The translations under genes and the position numbers were made by a program. Positions 1-9,524 of a stretch of DNA of 64,000 nt are shown here, in pieces. The notes beneath the pieces were generated by a model. The model saw only the letters and a list, made by a program, of their open reading frames with translations. It had not been told where the DNA came from and did no database searches. Positions within the stretch are counted from its first letter, which is position 1; the number at the start of each line of letters is the position of its first letter. Source of the DNA: Thiothrix unzii (lineage in GTDB: Bacteria > Pseudomonadota > Gammaproteobacteria > Thiotrichales > Thiotrichaceae); NCBI RefSeq assembly GCF_017901175.1, contig NZ_CP072793.1, positions 2,294,001 through 2,358,000 of the forward strand. The letters run 5' to 3'.

Positions 1-3000
1 CCGCTGCCACCACCCGCACCCGATAAAACAAACGGTAACGCACCTTCGCTTGCAACGACAATGCCGCAAGGTAACGGTCTTTGCCCAGCACTTCGCTATG
101 CGGCCTCGTGCCTTTAAACAGTTCCGCCACGGTTCGTTCACTGCCTTCCAGTGGTAAACTCGCCAAACTGTCATAATCCCCCAACGCGGTATTTTCGATC
201 TCAAAACCTGCCGGTAACATATCCACTACCAGCGCGTCATTGACCGCTACATCACTGCGCACCGTCAATTGCGTCAGTAATAAATCACCTACTTTGATGG
301 TTTCGGGGGCAACACGCTGCCCTTGCATCGTATACCATTCGCGCGTTACCTCAATCGGATCACTGTCCAACGCCGGAATCGTGCTGGGGTAGCCATCCAC
401 TGCCACATTCACAAATACGGATTGTTTGCCGGTAACGGTTAATTTAGCCCCTAACTGCAACGCTTCCGCGCTTAATGCCTGCGCCTGCATTCCTTTTCCA
501 CTCAGTAGCGTTTCCTGATTACCCACCACTAATTGCGCTTGCCAAGCTTCACCACCCGCCGCTTGCAACTGCAAACCCAGCAAACTGGTAAACAGCAATT
601 CCTGACTACTGAGCGTCGTGCGATTATGCAAAGCATCTGTGAGTTGGGTCACGCGGCTCGCTTGTTGCGCAATGGGCACTTTATTGCGTAATAACAAGTG
701 CAACATCGCTGCCTCATCGCGCAAGCTGCTACCGTAATCACCAGCGTATAATTTATCATCACGCACCACCGCCAAACCTTTCGCAATGGCTTCCGCGCCG
801 CGTTTCGCATCGCCTAACGCATTCAGTGCCAAACCCAAATGCACCAATGGCAAACCTGCTTGCGCACTGCCCTTTTCTTTATCGTACATCGCCTGCAACT
901 GGCTCAAAGCCACCATCTGTTTGTCGTGACGCGATAACACATACAGTGCGTAAGCACGGGTAGCAAAGTCCAAATGCGCAGGAATCTCAGAAAAGGCGTA
1001 ACGTGTTTCCACCGAAGGCGCGGCAACACTCAATTGCGCGACTAATTGCCGAGCAGCACGTTCCAACAAGCCAAACGGTAATTTAATTCCCCTTGCTTTC
1101 GCATCGAGTAAAAAATCAACGGCATACGGCGTTAACCAATCATCTTCCGGCGTATCTTCGCGACCATTCCACAAACTAAAACCACCACTATCAAGTTGCT
1201 CCATTGCTAATTGCAACACGGCAGCATTGACTTGCGCATCACGTTCCGTCGTGGTTAACGGCTCCAACCCCAAGCGTTGCGACGCTTTATCATCCAATAG
1301 CAAGGTTAGCCAAGCACGACTGATGTGTTGCTCCAAGCCCACCGCAGGTAATTGCAACAAACGCTGCACCACACTACGCAATGGCAAGACCGGCGCAGGG
1401 GCAAGACTCAAGTGCGCTTGCACACCTTCGGGAGCAAACCCTTGCAGCGTGCTGGCATCAAGAACCCACGACTCACCGGGTTTCAGTTCGCGCCGCTGAC
1501 TCGCGTGCTTTTCCGCGAATGCAGGACGCAACACAACAGGCACTTGGCGTTGGGTACGAAACGTTGTGCCGGTGAGCATCACGTTCACATTCCCTACCCC
1601 CAGCGTTTGCCGAGGCAATACGGGCACGCGCCATTGCTGCGCTTGACCGCGCTCTAAAACCACTTCATAAAGCTCTGGTGTTAAATCCAAACGCGAATCG
1701 GCAGTCATTTTGAGTTGCACTACTTGAGTCGTATCGGTGGTATTGCGCAGCCCAACCGTTACCACACCACGATCCCCACTGGCTAAAAATGCCGGTGCGC
1801 TCACTTGCAATGCCACCGGCGATGCCACTTGTACTTCGCGTTGCGCACTACCGAAACGATCTGTCGTTGCAACCACTGCCATTAATCGCAGCCGACCTTC
1901 AAATGCAGGCAACGGCACATCAATACGCGCCACACCCGCGCTATCAAATGCCACTGCTTTACTAAACACCGCCACACTCTGCGCTGGCAATGCGGCATTC
2001 AAAGCTTGCGCGGATGATGCAGATTCGCTCCCGGTCACTATTGGCTCGGCTATCGCGCCTTCCCCGCCCTTAATCAAATGCCCGTAAGCATCGTGGACTT
2101 TTACGCCGTAAGCGTGTTGCGCAAAATAAAAGGCAAACGGGTCGGGGGTTTTAAACCCGGTTGCCTGCAACACCTCGGCATCCACCGCTGCCAATGTCAC
2201 CACGGCGGACTGCTTTGCTAAATTATCGACCCTGAGTGTCACGCTGGCTGTTTGCTCCGGCAACCATTTATCATCCGTCTCCAAGGTCACTTTTAACTGA
2301 CGTTCCACACGCTCCAGAGGCAAGAACATGGCTCCAAATGAACGGCTCGGCTGCTGATTTTGCGCTTTACTCAAAGGGTGAAACGCCGTCACTGTCACGT
2401 ATAAATCATGGCGATTCCAAGCTTTTTCCAGTGGAATGCTAATACTCGTGCCAGTGGTGGGCAAACTCACATGCTGCGACCACAGCATCGACTCACCTTC
2501 CACCGCAACAATCGCTTCACCTGCCAACGGCGGCGTAATGTGTAACCTTGCCTGTTCACCCGCACGATAACTCGATTTATCTAATGTTAAAGTAATCTGA
2601 TCAGGACGCTGCATCGTGGTTTCAGCTTCCTCCCAACCAGCCTGAAACGGGTAAACCGCTTTCAACCCGGTTTCAGCATCCTCGACTTCCAAACGGTAAT
2701 GCCCCGATTGCACCGCAAATACCACATTGCCACGCGCTTGCGCATCCAAACTAATTTTTTGCTGGATCATTGGGTAATGTGTCACCAATGCGCGACGTTG
2801 CCAGCCTTGTGTCGCGTGATATTCCGCCAAGTATTCACGCTGCTCACGCACCAATGTCACTGCCAACGGGCGCGTTCCCACACTCGGCTGCCCCGCCGCA
2901 TTCACCCGCACCAATGAAAAACGTGCCTCGCTATTGCTTGCCACCCCGTCATCGTCAAATAAAGGATCAATCCCAACCAAACTTTGCTCGGGCCAAAAAT

Positions 3001-4771
3001 TTGCCTCCAACGCTTGATGCGCACTGCGTCCACCCGGCTCTTGCAACTGCCCTTCCACACCTAAGGTCAATGGCGAATTCACCTTACCTGCAAACGGTGG
3101 TACTTCCAAAAATGCCCCGCCAGTTTCATTCAAGATCAACGCCGGTAAATTCGCCCGCCCCAACCATTGCGCATCCGCCGGATCACCAAAATAGTAAGTC
3201 TCGAAACCTTGCAACGGGTGACGATTCAACTGTGCAGTACGCACCGCACTAAACGCATTGCCACGGGCAGGCACACCATGCAAATAATCACCTTGCACCG
3301 CTACCAGCCACTTCTCTGCATTTGCCAAATGCTTGTTTTCTGAAGTCAGCGCAAGCTTCATTCGCTCCGGTAAAAAGCTTTCCACCCGAAATGCTAACCG
3401 TGCCGCAGGCTGGGCATCTTGCGGATTCAAACGCACTTCCGCACTCCATTCACCATTTAACGCAGTCTCTGGCAAAGTCAGTGCGTATTCAAACAAGCCT
3501 AATTTTGGGTAACTAGCAGTCAACGCTTCCTCTGTCCAAACCTTACCATCAGGGCGCACAATCCGTAATTGCGCACGATCCATTGCCAACGGATAACCAT
3601 CGCGGTCACGCAACAACAGCGAAAAATCCAGCGTTTCACCCGGACGCATCCAATCACGGCTGCTGTAGAAAAAAGGAGCCAACGCCCGATCCGCCAAACC
3701 CTGCACCGGGTATTCCGCCAAATCCAACGGTGCGTCACGCAAATCCAAAAACGCAAACTGTCCATCGCGCATTGCCGTTAACAGCAAATCACCTTGCGGA
3801 CGGTGCATAAAGCTCACATGCCCATTCTCATCGCTGCGCTGCTGGCTAGATTCTTTATCACCCTGCAATTGCAAAGCCACGTCTGCCAAAGGCTTGCCCG
3901 AATCCAGTGCGTGCGCAAATACTTCCAAACCACGCGGATACAAGCGCACATGCAAACCGATATTCGTCACTACAAACGGGCTAATCCGATACGCCGCCTC
4001 GTTAAAACGCCCGGGTTGACGCATAACCGCAAAATACACGCCCGGTGTTGCTAACGCCTCGATATTGCGCAATGGAATCACCAGTGAAGTCCGTGCATTT
4101 TGTTTCGCATTGGTCGCATAACGCTGTGAAAATACACTCTGCGCCAACGGATGAATATCTTCCAAATGCCATTGACGCAGGCGATCACCTAAGCGAATAC
4201 GTTTCAACACCTCCGCCAGTTTTTCAGGTTGAACCCGCAAAAACTCCAGATCCACTTCCGGCACATTGACCACACTAATCGGTAAACCACCGTGCAAGGT
4301 TGCGGGTAAAATACTACCGCGACTCGAAAAATCAAAAGCGGGCTGAATAGCACGTGTCGTCACCAACTGATTCACCGGCTGCATCAGCGGCACATTATTG
4401 TTGCTGACAATACCGGGACGAATTTGCACCTGATACTGGGTTTCTGGCTGGATATTACTGAAATACAAACGGCGGGGTTCTCGGGCTAACTGCCACTGAC
4501 CGGCAACGGCTTTGCCATCACTGGTCAAGGTAATGAATGCATTAAAATCGGTGGTAGGTTCTAAATCTTGGGAAAAGGTAATCGCTAACGCGGGTTGCCC
4601 ATCCAATAAACGCTCGGTGATGTCCACCAGCAACATTTGGGTTAAACGTTCTTCATTGGTATAAGTGGGAATGGCTTGCTGAGCGGCCTCGCTCGCACGC
4701 AATACAGGAAACCACGCGCTTATCAGCAACGCCAACAGCGGCACAAACCAGCGATGAATACGGCAACTCAT
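1..4771 (-). CDS. Alpha-2-macroglobulin family protein, 3' end outside window
   Basis: About 1590 residues are visible and the frame is still open at the left edge. The ATG at 4771 is followed by a signal peptide (hydrophobic PLLALLISAWFPVL, likely cut after VLRA) without a lipobox cysteine, so the product is probably periplasmic rather than a lipoprotein. Macroglobulin-type beta domains fill the first two thirds, then an alpha-helical region resembling the thioester-containing domain. Bacterial A2Ms are thought to trap proteases in the periplasm, often beside the penicillin-binding protein PbpC. Here the place where the family has C-x-E-Q reads GLEQ (1328-1339), so the thioester cysteine is missing, as in the YfaS-like group. 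Whether a pbpC gene follows lies outside the window. Confidence 0.9.
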   Translation of the reverse strand, partial: MSCRIHRWFVPLLALLISAWFPVLRASEAAQQAIPTYTNEERLTQMLLVDITERLLDGQPALAITFSQDLEPTTDFNAFITLTSDGKAVAGQWQLAREPRRLYFSNIQPETQYQVQIRPGIVSNNNVPLMQPVNQLVTTRAIQPAFDFSSRGSILPATLHGGLPISVVNVPEVDLEFLRVQPEKLAEVLKRIRLGDRLRQWHLEDIHPLAQSVFSQRYATNAKQNARTSLVIPLRNIEALATPGVYFAVMRQPGRFNEAAYRISPFVVTNIGLHVRLYPRGLEVFAHALDSGKPLADVALQLQGDKESSQQRSDENGHVSFMHRPQGDLLLTAMRDGQFAFLDLRDAPLDLAEYPVQGLADRALAPFFYSSRDWMRPGETLDFSLLLRDRDGYPLAMDRAQLRIVRPDGKVWTEEALTASYPKLGLFEYALTLPETALNGEWSAEVRLNPQDAQPAARLAFRVESFLPERMKLALTSENKHLANAEKWLVAVQGDYLHGVPARGNAFSAVRTAQLNRHPLQGFETYYFGDPADAQWLGRANLPALILNETGGAFLEVPPFAGKVNSPLTLGVEGQLQEPGGRSAHQALEANFWPEQSLVGIDPLFDDDGVASNSEARFSLVRVNAAGQPSVGTRPLAVTLVREQREYLAEYHATQGWQRRALVTHYPMIQQKISLDAQARGNVVFAVQSGHYRLEVEDAETGLKAVYPFQAGWEEAETTMQRPDQITLTLDKSSYRAGEQARLHITPPLAGEAIVAVEGESMLWSQHVSLPTTGTSISIPLEKAWNRHDLYVTVTAFHPLSKAQNQQPSRSFGAMFLPLERVERQLKVTLETDDKWLPEQTASVTLRVDNLAKQSAVVTLAAVDAEVLQATGFKTPDPFAFYFAQHAYGVKVHDAYGHLIKGGEGAIAEPIVTGSESASSAQALNAALPAQSVAVFSKAVAFDSAGVARIDVPLPAFEGRLRLMAVVATTDRFGSAQREVQVASPVALQVSAPAFLASGDRGVVTVGLRNTTDTTQVVQLKMTADSRLDLTPELYEVVLERGQAQQWRVPVLPRQTLGVGNVNVMLTGTTFRTQRQVPVVLRPAFAEKHASQRRELKPGESWVLDASTLQGFAPEGVQAHLSLAPAPVLPLRSVVQRLLQLPAVGLEQHISRAWLTLLLDDKASQRLGLEPLTTTERDAQVNAAVLQLAMEQLDSGGFSLWNGREDTPEDDWLTPYAVDFLLDAKARGIKLPFGLLERAARQLVAQLSVAAPSVETRYAFSEIPAHLDFATRAYALYVLSRHDKQMVALSQLQAMYDKEKGSAQAGLPLVHLGLALNALGDAKRGAEAIAKGLAVVRDDKLYAGDYGSSLRDEAAMLHLLLRNKVPIAQQASRVTQLTDALHNRTTLSSQELLFTSLLGLQLQAAGGEAWQAQLVVGNQETLLSGKGMQAQALSAEALQLGAKLTVTGKQSVFVNVAVDGYPSTIPALDSDPIEVTREWYTMQGQRVAPETIKVGDLLLTQLTVRSDVAVNDALVVDMLPAGFEIENTALGDYDSLASLPLEGSERTVAELFKGTRPHSEVLGKDRYLAALSLQAKVRYRLFYRVRVVAA

Positions 4772-4817
4772 TGTTATTTCATCCCTTTGATCTTAATCGA
4801 CACCATGCATAGGGCGC

Positions 4818-4823
4818 ATTATA
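4818..4823 (-). promoter_or_regulatory. Probable -10 box of the alpha-2-macroglobulin gene
   Basis: A perfect TATAAT on the minus strand lies about 47 bases before the ATG at 4771. No good -35 hexamer is seen at 16-18 bases, so the promoter is only partly supported. Confidence 0.4.
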
Positions 4824-4890
4824 GACTGTTACGAGGACGAAGCATTAACGAAGGTGATGAAAAGAGGAACTGAGGTGAGAAGAGGGAAAG

Positions 4891-4966
4891 TGGCGTCCCC
4901 ACGGGGATTCGAACCCCGGTACTCGCCGTGAAAGGGCGATATCCTAGGCCACTAGATGATGGGGAC
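4891..4966 (-). tRNA. tRNA-Glu (TTC)
   Basis: 76-base cloverleaf with encoded CCA. Acceptor arms GTCCCCA and TGGGGAC pair perfectly, the anticodon loop is CTTTCAC (anticodon at 4930-4932), and the T loop has GGTTCGAATCC. It is identical to the second copy at 5015-5090, 48 bases away, and is probably processed from the same transcript. Confidence 0.97.
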
Positions 4967-5014
4967 GCTGTATGAAACCCACAAGATTGCTAAGCAATCA
5001 TTAGCTTGGAAAAG

Positions 5015-5090
5015 TGGCGTCCCCACGGGGATTCGAACCCCGGTACTCGCCGTGAAAGGGCGATATCCTAGGCCACTAGATGATGGGGAC
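5015..5090 (-). tRNA. tRNA-Glu (TTC), second identical copy
   Basis: Same 76-base sequence as the neighbouring tRNA-Glu, including encoded CCA. The tandem pair lies downstream of tRNA-Ala in the same direction. No separate strong promoter is visible in front of it, so it may be co-transcribed from the tRNA-Ala promoter through the small ORF at 5111-5320. Confidence 0.97.
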
Positions 5091-5110
5091 GCTGTGTAAA
5101 CTTCCAAACC

Positions 5111-5320
5111 TTACTGGTTATTGCCTCTAGGGGACAACAACACTATGGTAGATAACCCAGCGAATGTTATAACAAACCCTAAAGGTATCACCATGAAAAA
5201 AAACTGTGCCCACTCATCGTAACCGCCGTTAAACATCAATCCGAAACCTAATACTAGGCTAATGAATGTTAACAACAATCCTACAACGAGCACGATTCGA
5301 CCAAATAGTACCACTTTCAT
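5111..5320 (-). CDS. Small two-helix membrane protein, unknown function
   Basis: 69 residues with two long hydrophobic stretches (about residues 5-30 and 39-62) separated by a short polar NGGYDEWAQ turn. I recognise no family. It lies 16 bases after the CCA end of tRNA-Ala and ends 20 bases before tRNA-Glu, all in the same direction, so it would be carried on a tRNA precursor. An AGGA abuts the ATG, which is too close for a good ribosome-binding site. It could be a real small protein or a chance ORF; the coherent membrane pattern and lack of overlap favour a gene. Confidence 0.5.
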   Translation of the reverse strand: MKVVLFGRIVLVVGLLLTFISLVLGFGLMFNGGYDEWAQFFFMVIPLGFVITFAGLSTIVLLSPRGNNQ

Positions 5321-5336
5321 TCCTGCTGGTCAGATT

Positions 5337-5412
<76 letters not shown>

Positions 5413-5432
5413 ACGGGCTGAAAGAGAGGCGA

Positions 5433-5461
5433 ATTCTGAAGGAATCCGCCCCGTCTGTCAA
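5433..5461 (-). promoter_or_regulatory. Sigma-70 promoter of the tRNA-Ala/tRNA-Glu cluster
   Basis: On the minus strand a perfect -35 TTGACA (5456-5461) is followed after exactly 17 bases by CAGAAT (5433-5438, four of six matches to TATAAT). Transcription should start about 10-15 bases before tRNA-Ala. The -35 box overlaps the stop codon of the CBS-domain gene. Confidence 0.7.
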
Positions 5462-5907
5462 GAAGCTTTTAAGGAATTTGCAAAAATTGCTTTATGCACA
5501 TCGCCGAGGCTAATGATGCCGACTAACTTGCTGCCTTCCAAAACAGGAATACGACGGATTTTCTGCACGCACATCATGGAAACAGCTTTCATGACCGGCA
5601 TTTCTGGCGTTGCGGAAGCCACTAAACGGCTCATAATATCGCCGGTTTTCAGAGACAGTGCATCCGTATAGTCTTTCTCCATACGTTCAAAATCGGGCAC
5701 GCCCTCTTCTCTGGCAACGTCAGAAATGTCTGGGAACATTTTCCGCAGCACATCTTTTTCAGAAACCACACCAACGACGTTATTGTTAGCGTCGACAACA
5801 GGCAACCCACTGATTTTATTGAAACACATTACTTCAACAATGCTGCGTACCGGTGTATCCGCCTGAGCGGTTTTTACGTTGGTATTCATAATGTCTTTAA
5901 CTTTCAT
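5458..5907 (-). CDS. CBS-domain pair protein
   Basis: 149 residues made of two CBS motifs: residues 1-60 (begins KVKDIMNTNVKTAQAD, ends VVGVVSEKDVLRKMF) and about 88-145 (TGDIMSRLVASATPEM to KLVGIISLGDVHKAI). CBS pairs bind adenine nucleotides or S-adenosyl ligands and act as energy or ligand sensors, but no effector domain is attached, so the regulated partner is unknown. A strong GAGGAGG ribosome-binding site precedes the ATG. It is transcribed alone, between gltX upstream and the tRNA cluster downstream. Confidence 0.88.
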   Translation of the reverse strand: MKVKDIMNTNVKTAQADTPVRSIVEVMCFNKISGLPVVDANNNVVGVVSEKDVLRKMFPDISDVAREEGVPDFERMEKDYTDALSLKTGDIMSRLVASATPEMPVMKAVSMMCVQKIRRIPVLEGSKLVGIISLGDVHKAIFANSLKAS

Positions 5908-5985
5908 GCATCCTCCTCATTTAAATATCTTGGTAAATGAACATACCACGAAAATACCCCAATACCATATGGCTTTTAGGGTAGT

Positions 5986-7404
5986 TTAGACTGTAGTAGC
6001 ATTCTGACGGATAAATTGTATGGCTCGCTCAATTCGCGCCAGACTACGCTCACGACCAATCAATTCCAGCGTAATTTCCAACGACGGTGAAGAAGCACTG
6101 CCCGTCACTGCCACCCGTAATGGCGGCCCTACTTTACCCAGTTTCAAACCCAAGGTTTCACAGGCAGCTTGAATCGCACCGTGAATTGCTTCGCCCTGCC
6201 ATTCAGCTAAGCCTTGCAGAGCCGTGTGTACCACCTGCAAGGTGTCAGCAGTTTCCGGTTTAAACTGTTTTTGGACGGCGGTTGCGTCGTATTGACTGAA
6301 CTCTTCGTAGAAATAACGGCTGATCGCGACCATTTCCACCAAGGTTTTGGCGCGTTCACGTTGTGCGTTGATCACGGCAGTTAACGCAGGGCCAGTGTCT
6401 GTGGCTAGTTGCTGTGCGGTTAAATGCCATTGCAACTGTGAGGCGATTTCTTCAGCAGGCAAAGTTTTGATGTAGTGCTGGTTCAACCACAGCAATTTGT
6501 CGGGGTTAAACGATGAGGGCGCACGATTGATGCCTTCAAGGGTGAAGTGTTCAATCATTTCTTCGCGCGAGAAAATTTCCTGGTCGCCGTGTGACCAACC
6601 CAAACGCACCAAATAGTTAATCAGTGCTTGCGGCAAATAACCGTCGTCGCGATATTGCATAACGCCGACTGCGCCATGTCGTTTGGATAAACGTTGCCCA
6701 TCCGCACCTAAAATCATGGGTACGTGTGCAAATTTTGGCGGTTCAAATCCCAAGGCACGCATAATATTGATCTGGCGCGGGGTATTGTTGATGTGGTCAT
6801 CGCCACGAATGACATGCGTAACCCGCATATCAATATCATCCACCACCACGGTCAAATTGTAGGTCGGTGTGCCGTCAGAACGCGCAATAATCAGGTCGTC
6901 TAACTCGGTATTGCTGATGACAATCTTACCGCGCACCAAGTCGTCAATTTCGACCACCCCGGTTTGCGGATTGCGGAAACGAATGACCGGATCAATACCA
7001 GCGGGTGGCGTTTCATCCTGACGTTCGCGCCACCGCCCGTCATAACGTGGCTTTTCTTTACGCGCCATTTGCTGTTCGCGCATTTGTTCCAGCTCTTCCT
7101 TGCTGCAATAGCAACGGTAGGCGTGCCCGCTATCCAGCAATTGCTGAATCACCGCTTTGTAACGATCAAAGCAATGGGTTTGGTAAAAAGGGCCTTCGTC
7201 ATAGCCTAAATTTAGCCATTCCATCCCTTCCAAAATCGCATCCACCGACGCTTGGGTAGAACGTTCACGGTCGGTATCTTCAATACGCAAGATAAATGTG
7301 CCGCCCATTTTACGCGCATACATCCAAGAGAACAGCGCGGTACGTGCGCCACCAATGTGTAAATAACCGGTAGGGCTAGGGGCAAAACGGGTTCTGACGT
7401 TCAT
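5986..7404 (-). CDS. gltX: Glutamyl-tRNA synthetase
   Basis: 472 residues from the ATG at 7404, which gives the normal N-terminus [20 protein letters not shown] longer frame to 7476 exists but would overlap pgpA and adds nothing family-like. The class I signature PTGYLHIGG is at residues 12-19 and the KMSKS-type loop reads RLSKRHG near residue 240. A CYCSKEEL segment carries two cysteines of the usual zinc-site region. The enzyme charges tRNA-Glu with glutamate; two tRNA-Glu genes lie 0.9 kb downstream. The helical anticodon-binding domain is complete. Confidence 0.97.
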   Translation of the reverse strand: MNVRTRFAPSPTGYLHIGGARTALFSWMYARKMGGTFILRIEDTDRERSTQASVDAILEGMEWLNLGYDEGPFYQTHCFDRYKAVIQQLLDSGHAYRCYCSKEELEQMREQQMARKEKPRYDGRWRERQDETPPAGIDPVIRFRNPQTGVVEIDDLVRGKIVISNTELDDLIIARSDGTPTYNLTVVVDDIDMRVTHVIRGDDHINNTPRQINIMRALGFEPPKFAHVPMILGADGQRLSKRHGAVGVMQYRDDGYLPQALINYLVRLGWSHGDQEIFSREEMIEHFTLEGINRAPSSFNPDKLLWLNQHYIKTLPAEEIASQLQWHLTAQQLATDTGPALTAVINAQRERAKTLVEMVAISRYFYEEFSQYDATAVQKQFKPETADTLQVVHTALQGLAEWQGEAIHGAIQAACETLGLKLGKVGPPLRVAVTGSASSPSLEITLELIGRERSLARIERAIQFIRQNATTV

Positions 7405-7439
7405 GCAAATCCAATCAACGAAGGGTGAAAGCTTTAAGC

Positions 7440-7937
7440 CTAAACTACATACGCCACGGCCTGCAACACCAGCCATGCGTAAATGCCCGCTAAAATATCA
7501 TCCAGCATAATACCTAAGCCGCCGTGTAGCTGCCGATCCGCCACCCTGACAGGCCAAGGCTTCCAAATATCGAACAACCGAAACAGCGCGAATCCCAACA
7601 CAATCCACGCCCAGCCTTGCGGAGCAGCAGTCATCGTGAGCAAAAAACCTGCGAATTCATCCCACACAATACCGCCGTGATCGTGTACACCTAAACGCCG
7701 CGAGGACTCCCCGCAAATCCAAATACCTGCCACCGAAATCAGCAACACTGCGAGCAGATAACTCGTCAATGGCAAATTCATCAGCAGCAAATATAACGGA
7801 ATCGCTGCCAGCGTCCCCATCGTTCCCGGTGCTTTCGGTGATAAACCGCTGCCGAACCCAAATGCCAAAAAATGCACAGGTGAGGTTAACACGGTTCGGT
7901 TCAAGGTTTTTTCCACAACACTGCCTTTATAAATCAA
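7440..7937 (-). CDS. pgpA: Phosphatidylglycerophosphatase A
   Basis: 165 residues from a TTG at 7937; a GTG at 7916 is an alternative start. The conserved core is present: [18 protein letters not shown], then WDEFAGF and [11 protein letters not shown], the acidic residues expected for this membrane phosphatase. Four hydrophobic segments fit an inner-membrane protein. It removes phosphate from phosphatidylglycerophosphate in phosphatidylglycerol synthesis. It lies directly downstream of the BTAD regulator, overlapping its end by about 11 bases, and upstream of gltX. Confidence 0.93.
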   Translation of the reverse strand: MIYKGSVVEKTLNRTVLTSPVHFLAFGFGSGLSPKAPGTMGTLAAIPLYLLLMNLPLTSYLLAVLLISVAGIWICGESSRRLGVHDHGGIVWDEFAGFLLTMTAAPQGWAWIVLGFALFRLFDIWKPWPVRVADRQLHGGLGIMLDDILAGIYAWLVLQAVAYVV

Positions 7938-9177
7938 TGGTTGTTAACGGTGCGCCGCGCATTGCGCCGCGCCACAACGGATCAAGCGGCTCACCTTCAA
8001 AGCACGAAGTCATCACCAACAACAACGCGCCACCGCCTGCTGCCGCAATCAAACTTGCCAACAGTTTCAAGGTTTCCAAATTGGCGTGGTGAATGTGTTC
8101 AACGATCAGCAACGCAGGTGGATTTAACAAACATGCCGCCACCCCGTTAACCCATTGTTGCAACACTGCATCCCCCTCCGCCGTGTCGGGCGCAACCAAG
8201 GTATGCTGGCAAGTTGCAAACTGATGTGCCATTGCTAACTGCTGCATACGCTGCAACAACGCCGTTTTCTGGGTTTCATTCTCACCGCGTAGCAAAAAAC
8301 CTTGCCCACCAATATGATCCAGCACGCCTTCAATCGCCGATTCCATCACGTATAGGTAACGCTCGAAAGAGTGTGCAACGGTTGTGGGTAAAGGTGCGCG
8401 ACAAGCGCAGCCACTGGGCATTTTTGCTAATTTATTCGTCTCAGCCTCATCGCTTGCTGTCAATAAAGTAGCGTGTAATGCCTGAGTTTGCGGATCAGGA
8501 GCTACGCCCAATTCACGTTGCAACAAACTCTGGCAACGCCGATACCAACGCAACGCGGTAGCAGGATTGCCTAACTGCCAATGTGCTTGCATCAACGCCC
8601 GATACGCGGTTTCCTGCAAGGGGTTAATACTGAGCAAACGCACCGCAACGTAACTGGCGCGTTCGTAATCGGCTTGCGCCAATAAACTGGTTAAACGTTG
8701 TTCCAGCGCGTTGGAAGCTAACACGCTGTAACGGCTGCGGGAAATCGACAGCCATTCGTCAAACGAATCGGAGTTGGGATTACAACCTTCCAGAAATTCG
8801 CCTTTGTACAATTCAATAGCCTGATCGAGAGCGACGGTATCTGCCTGAACTAACGCACGTTCAAACTCAACCACATCAATCGCTATTTGTTTGCTGTCGA
8901 GCAAAATCCAGTCTTTGGTGGTACACAGCGGCTCGGCATCACCCGGCATGATTTTGCGTAAATCCCCCAACGCTTGGCGCAAACTGTGTCTGCCCTGCAC
9001 TTCGTCGCTGTCCGGCCACAGCACTGCCGCCAGCTTTTCACGCAAATGCTGCTGATCTGGATTCATTGCCAGCCATGCCAGTAACGCTTTGGCTTTTCGC
9101 GCATGGGGCATGACCAATTCGCCATCGGCATTCACCAAGCGAAATCCACCAAATAACATTAATTTAAATTTTTGCAT
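7927..9177 (-). CDS. BTAD-domain transcriptional regulator with degenerate ATPase half
   Basis: 416 residues from the ATG at 9177 (MQKFKLMLFGGF); a start 19 codons earlier at 9234 is possible. Residues 1-95 form an OmpR/SARP-type winged helix (ARKAKALLAWLAMNP, ALGDLRK). Residues 100-250 are the helical bacterial transcriptional activation domain (AYRALMQAHWQLGNPATALR, RELGVAPDPQT). The remainder resembles the ATPase of AfsR/MalT-like regulators, but its P-loop is degenerate (RGENETQKTAL) and the Walker B reads LLIVEHIHHAN instead of LLVVDDLHWAD. No sensor or helicase-like C-terminal part follows. Targets are unknown; the gene starts the pgpA-gltX run. Confidence 0.8.
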   Translation of the reverse strand: MQKFKLMLFGGFRLVNADGELVMPHARKAKALLAWLAMNPDQQHLREKLAAVLWPDSDEVQGRHSLRQALGDLRKIMPGDAEPLCTTKDWILLDSKQIAIDVVEFERALVQADTVALDQAIELYKGEFLEGCNPNSDSFDEWLSISRSRYSVLASNALEQRLTSLLAQADYERASYVAVRLLSINPLQETAYRALMQAHWQLGNPATALRWYRRCQSLLQRELGVAPDPQTQALHATLLTASDEAETNKLAKMPSGCACRAPLPTTVAHSFERYLYVMESAIEGVLDHIGGQGFLLRGENETQKTALLQRMQQLAMAHQFATCQHTLVAPDTAEGDAVLQQWVNGVAACLLNPPALLIVEHIHHANLETLKLLASLIAAAGGGALLLVMTSCFEGEPLDPLWRGAMRGAPLTTIDL

Positions 9178-9263
9178 CCGCGTGTCCAGCTTTGACCTTT
9201 CGTTGACGCTGAGGACGTATTCTGTACCCGTCACAACATTGTATCAAAACAGAGGTTTTTCTT

Positions 9264-9449
9264 ATGAAAAAGATGCGCGGCATTGCCGACCCCCTAACTT
9301 TAGGCTTCATTCTGACTGCGTTGATTGCTGCGACTGGCGTTAACAAGGCTGCAAAACCAGAACCAGTAGCAAAAGCTCCGGTTGCCGTTACTGCGCCAGC
9401 AGCATCTGCACCTGCACTGGTTGTCGTTGCACCAAGCGACGAGCAATAA
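9264..9449 (+). CDS. Small Ala/Pro/Val-rich membrane or exported protein
   Basis: 61 residues. After MKKMRGIADPLT comes one hydrophobic helix (LGFILTALIAATGV) and then a low-complexity tail rich in Ala, Val, Pro and Lys. An AGAGG ribosome-binding site precedes the ATG and a strong terminator follows at 9459, so it looks like a monocistronic gene. It is divergent from the BTAD regulator. I recognise no family; a membrane-anchored small protein is the plain reading. Confidence 0.6.
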   Translation: MKKMRGIADPLTLGFILTALIAATGVNKAAKPEPVAKAPVAVTAPAASAPALVVVAPSDEQ

Positions 9450-9458
9450 CAAACACCT

Positions 9459-9505
9459 ACGGGGTGGCTTGCCCTTCCTCCTGCAAGCTGCCCCGTATTG
9501 TTTTT
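9459..9505 (+). terminator. Rho-independent terminator
   Basis: A 14-base stem (9459-9472 with 9483-9496, one G-U pair and one mismatch) with a 10-base loop is followed by a T-rich run at 9498-9505. It ends the small gene at 9264. Confidence 0.85.
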
Positions 9506-9524
9506 CTGCTGCTATAATCGTCCA

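Noticed and set aside
1227-4269. Many plus-strand frames across the first 4.3 kb.
   Set aside because: The minus strand carries an unbroken alpha-2-macroglobulin frame; the plus-strand peptides are low-complexity Pro/His/Arg shadows.
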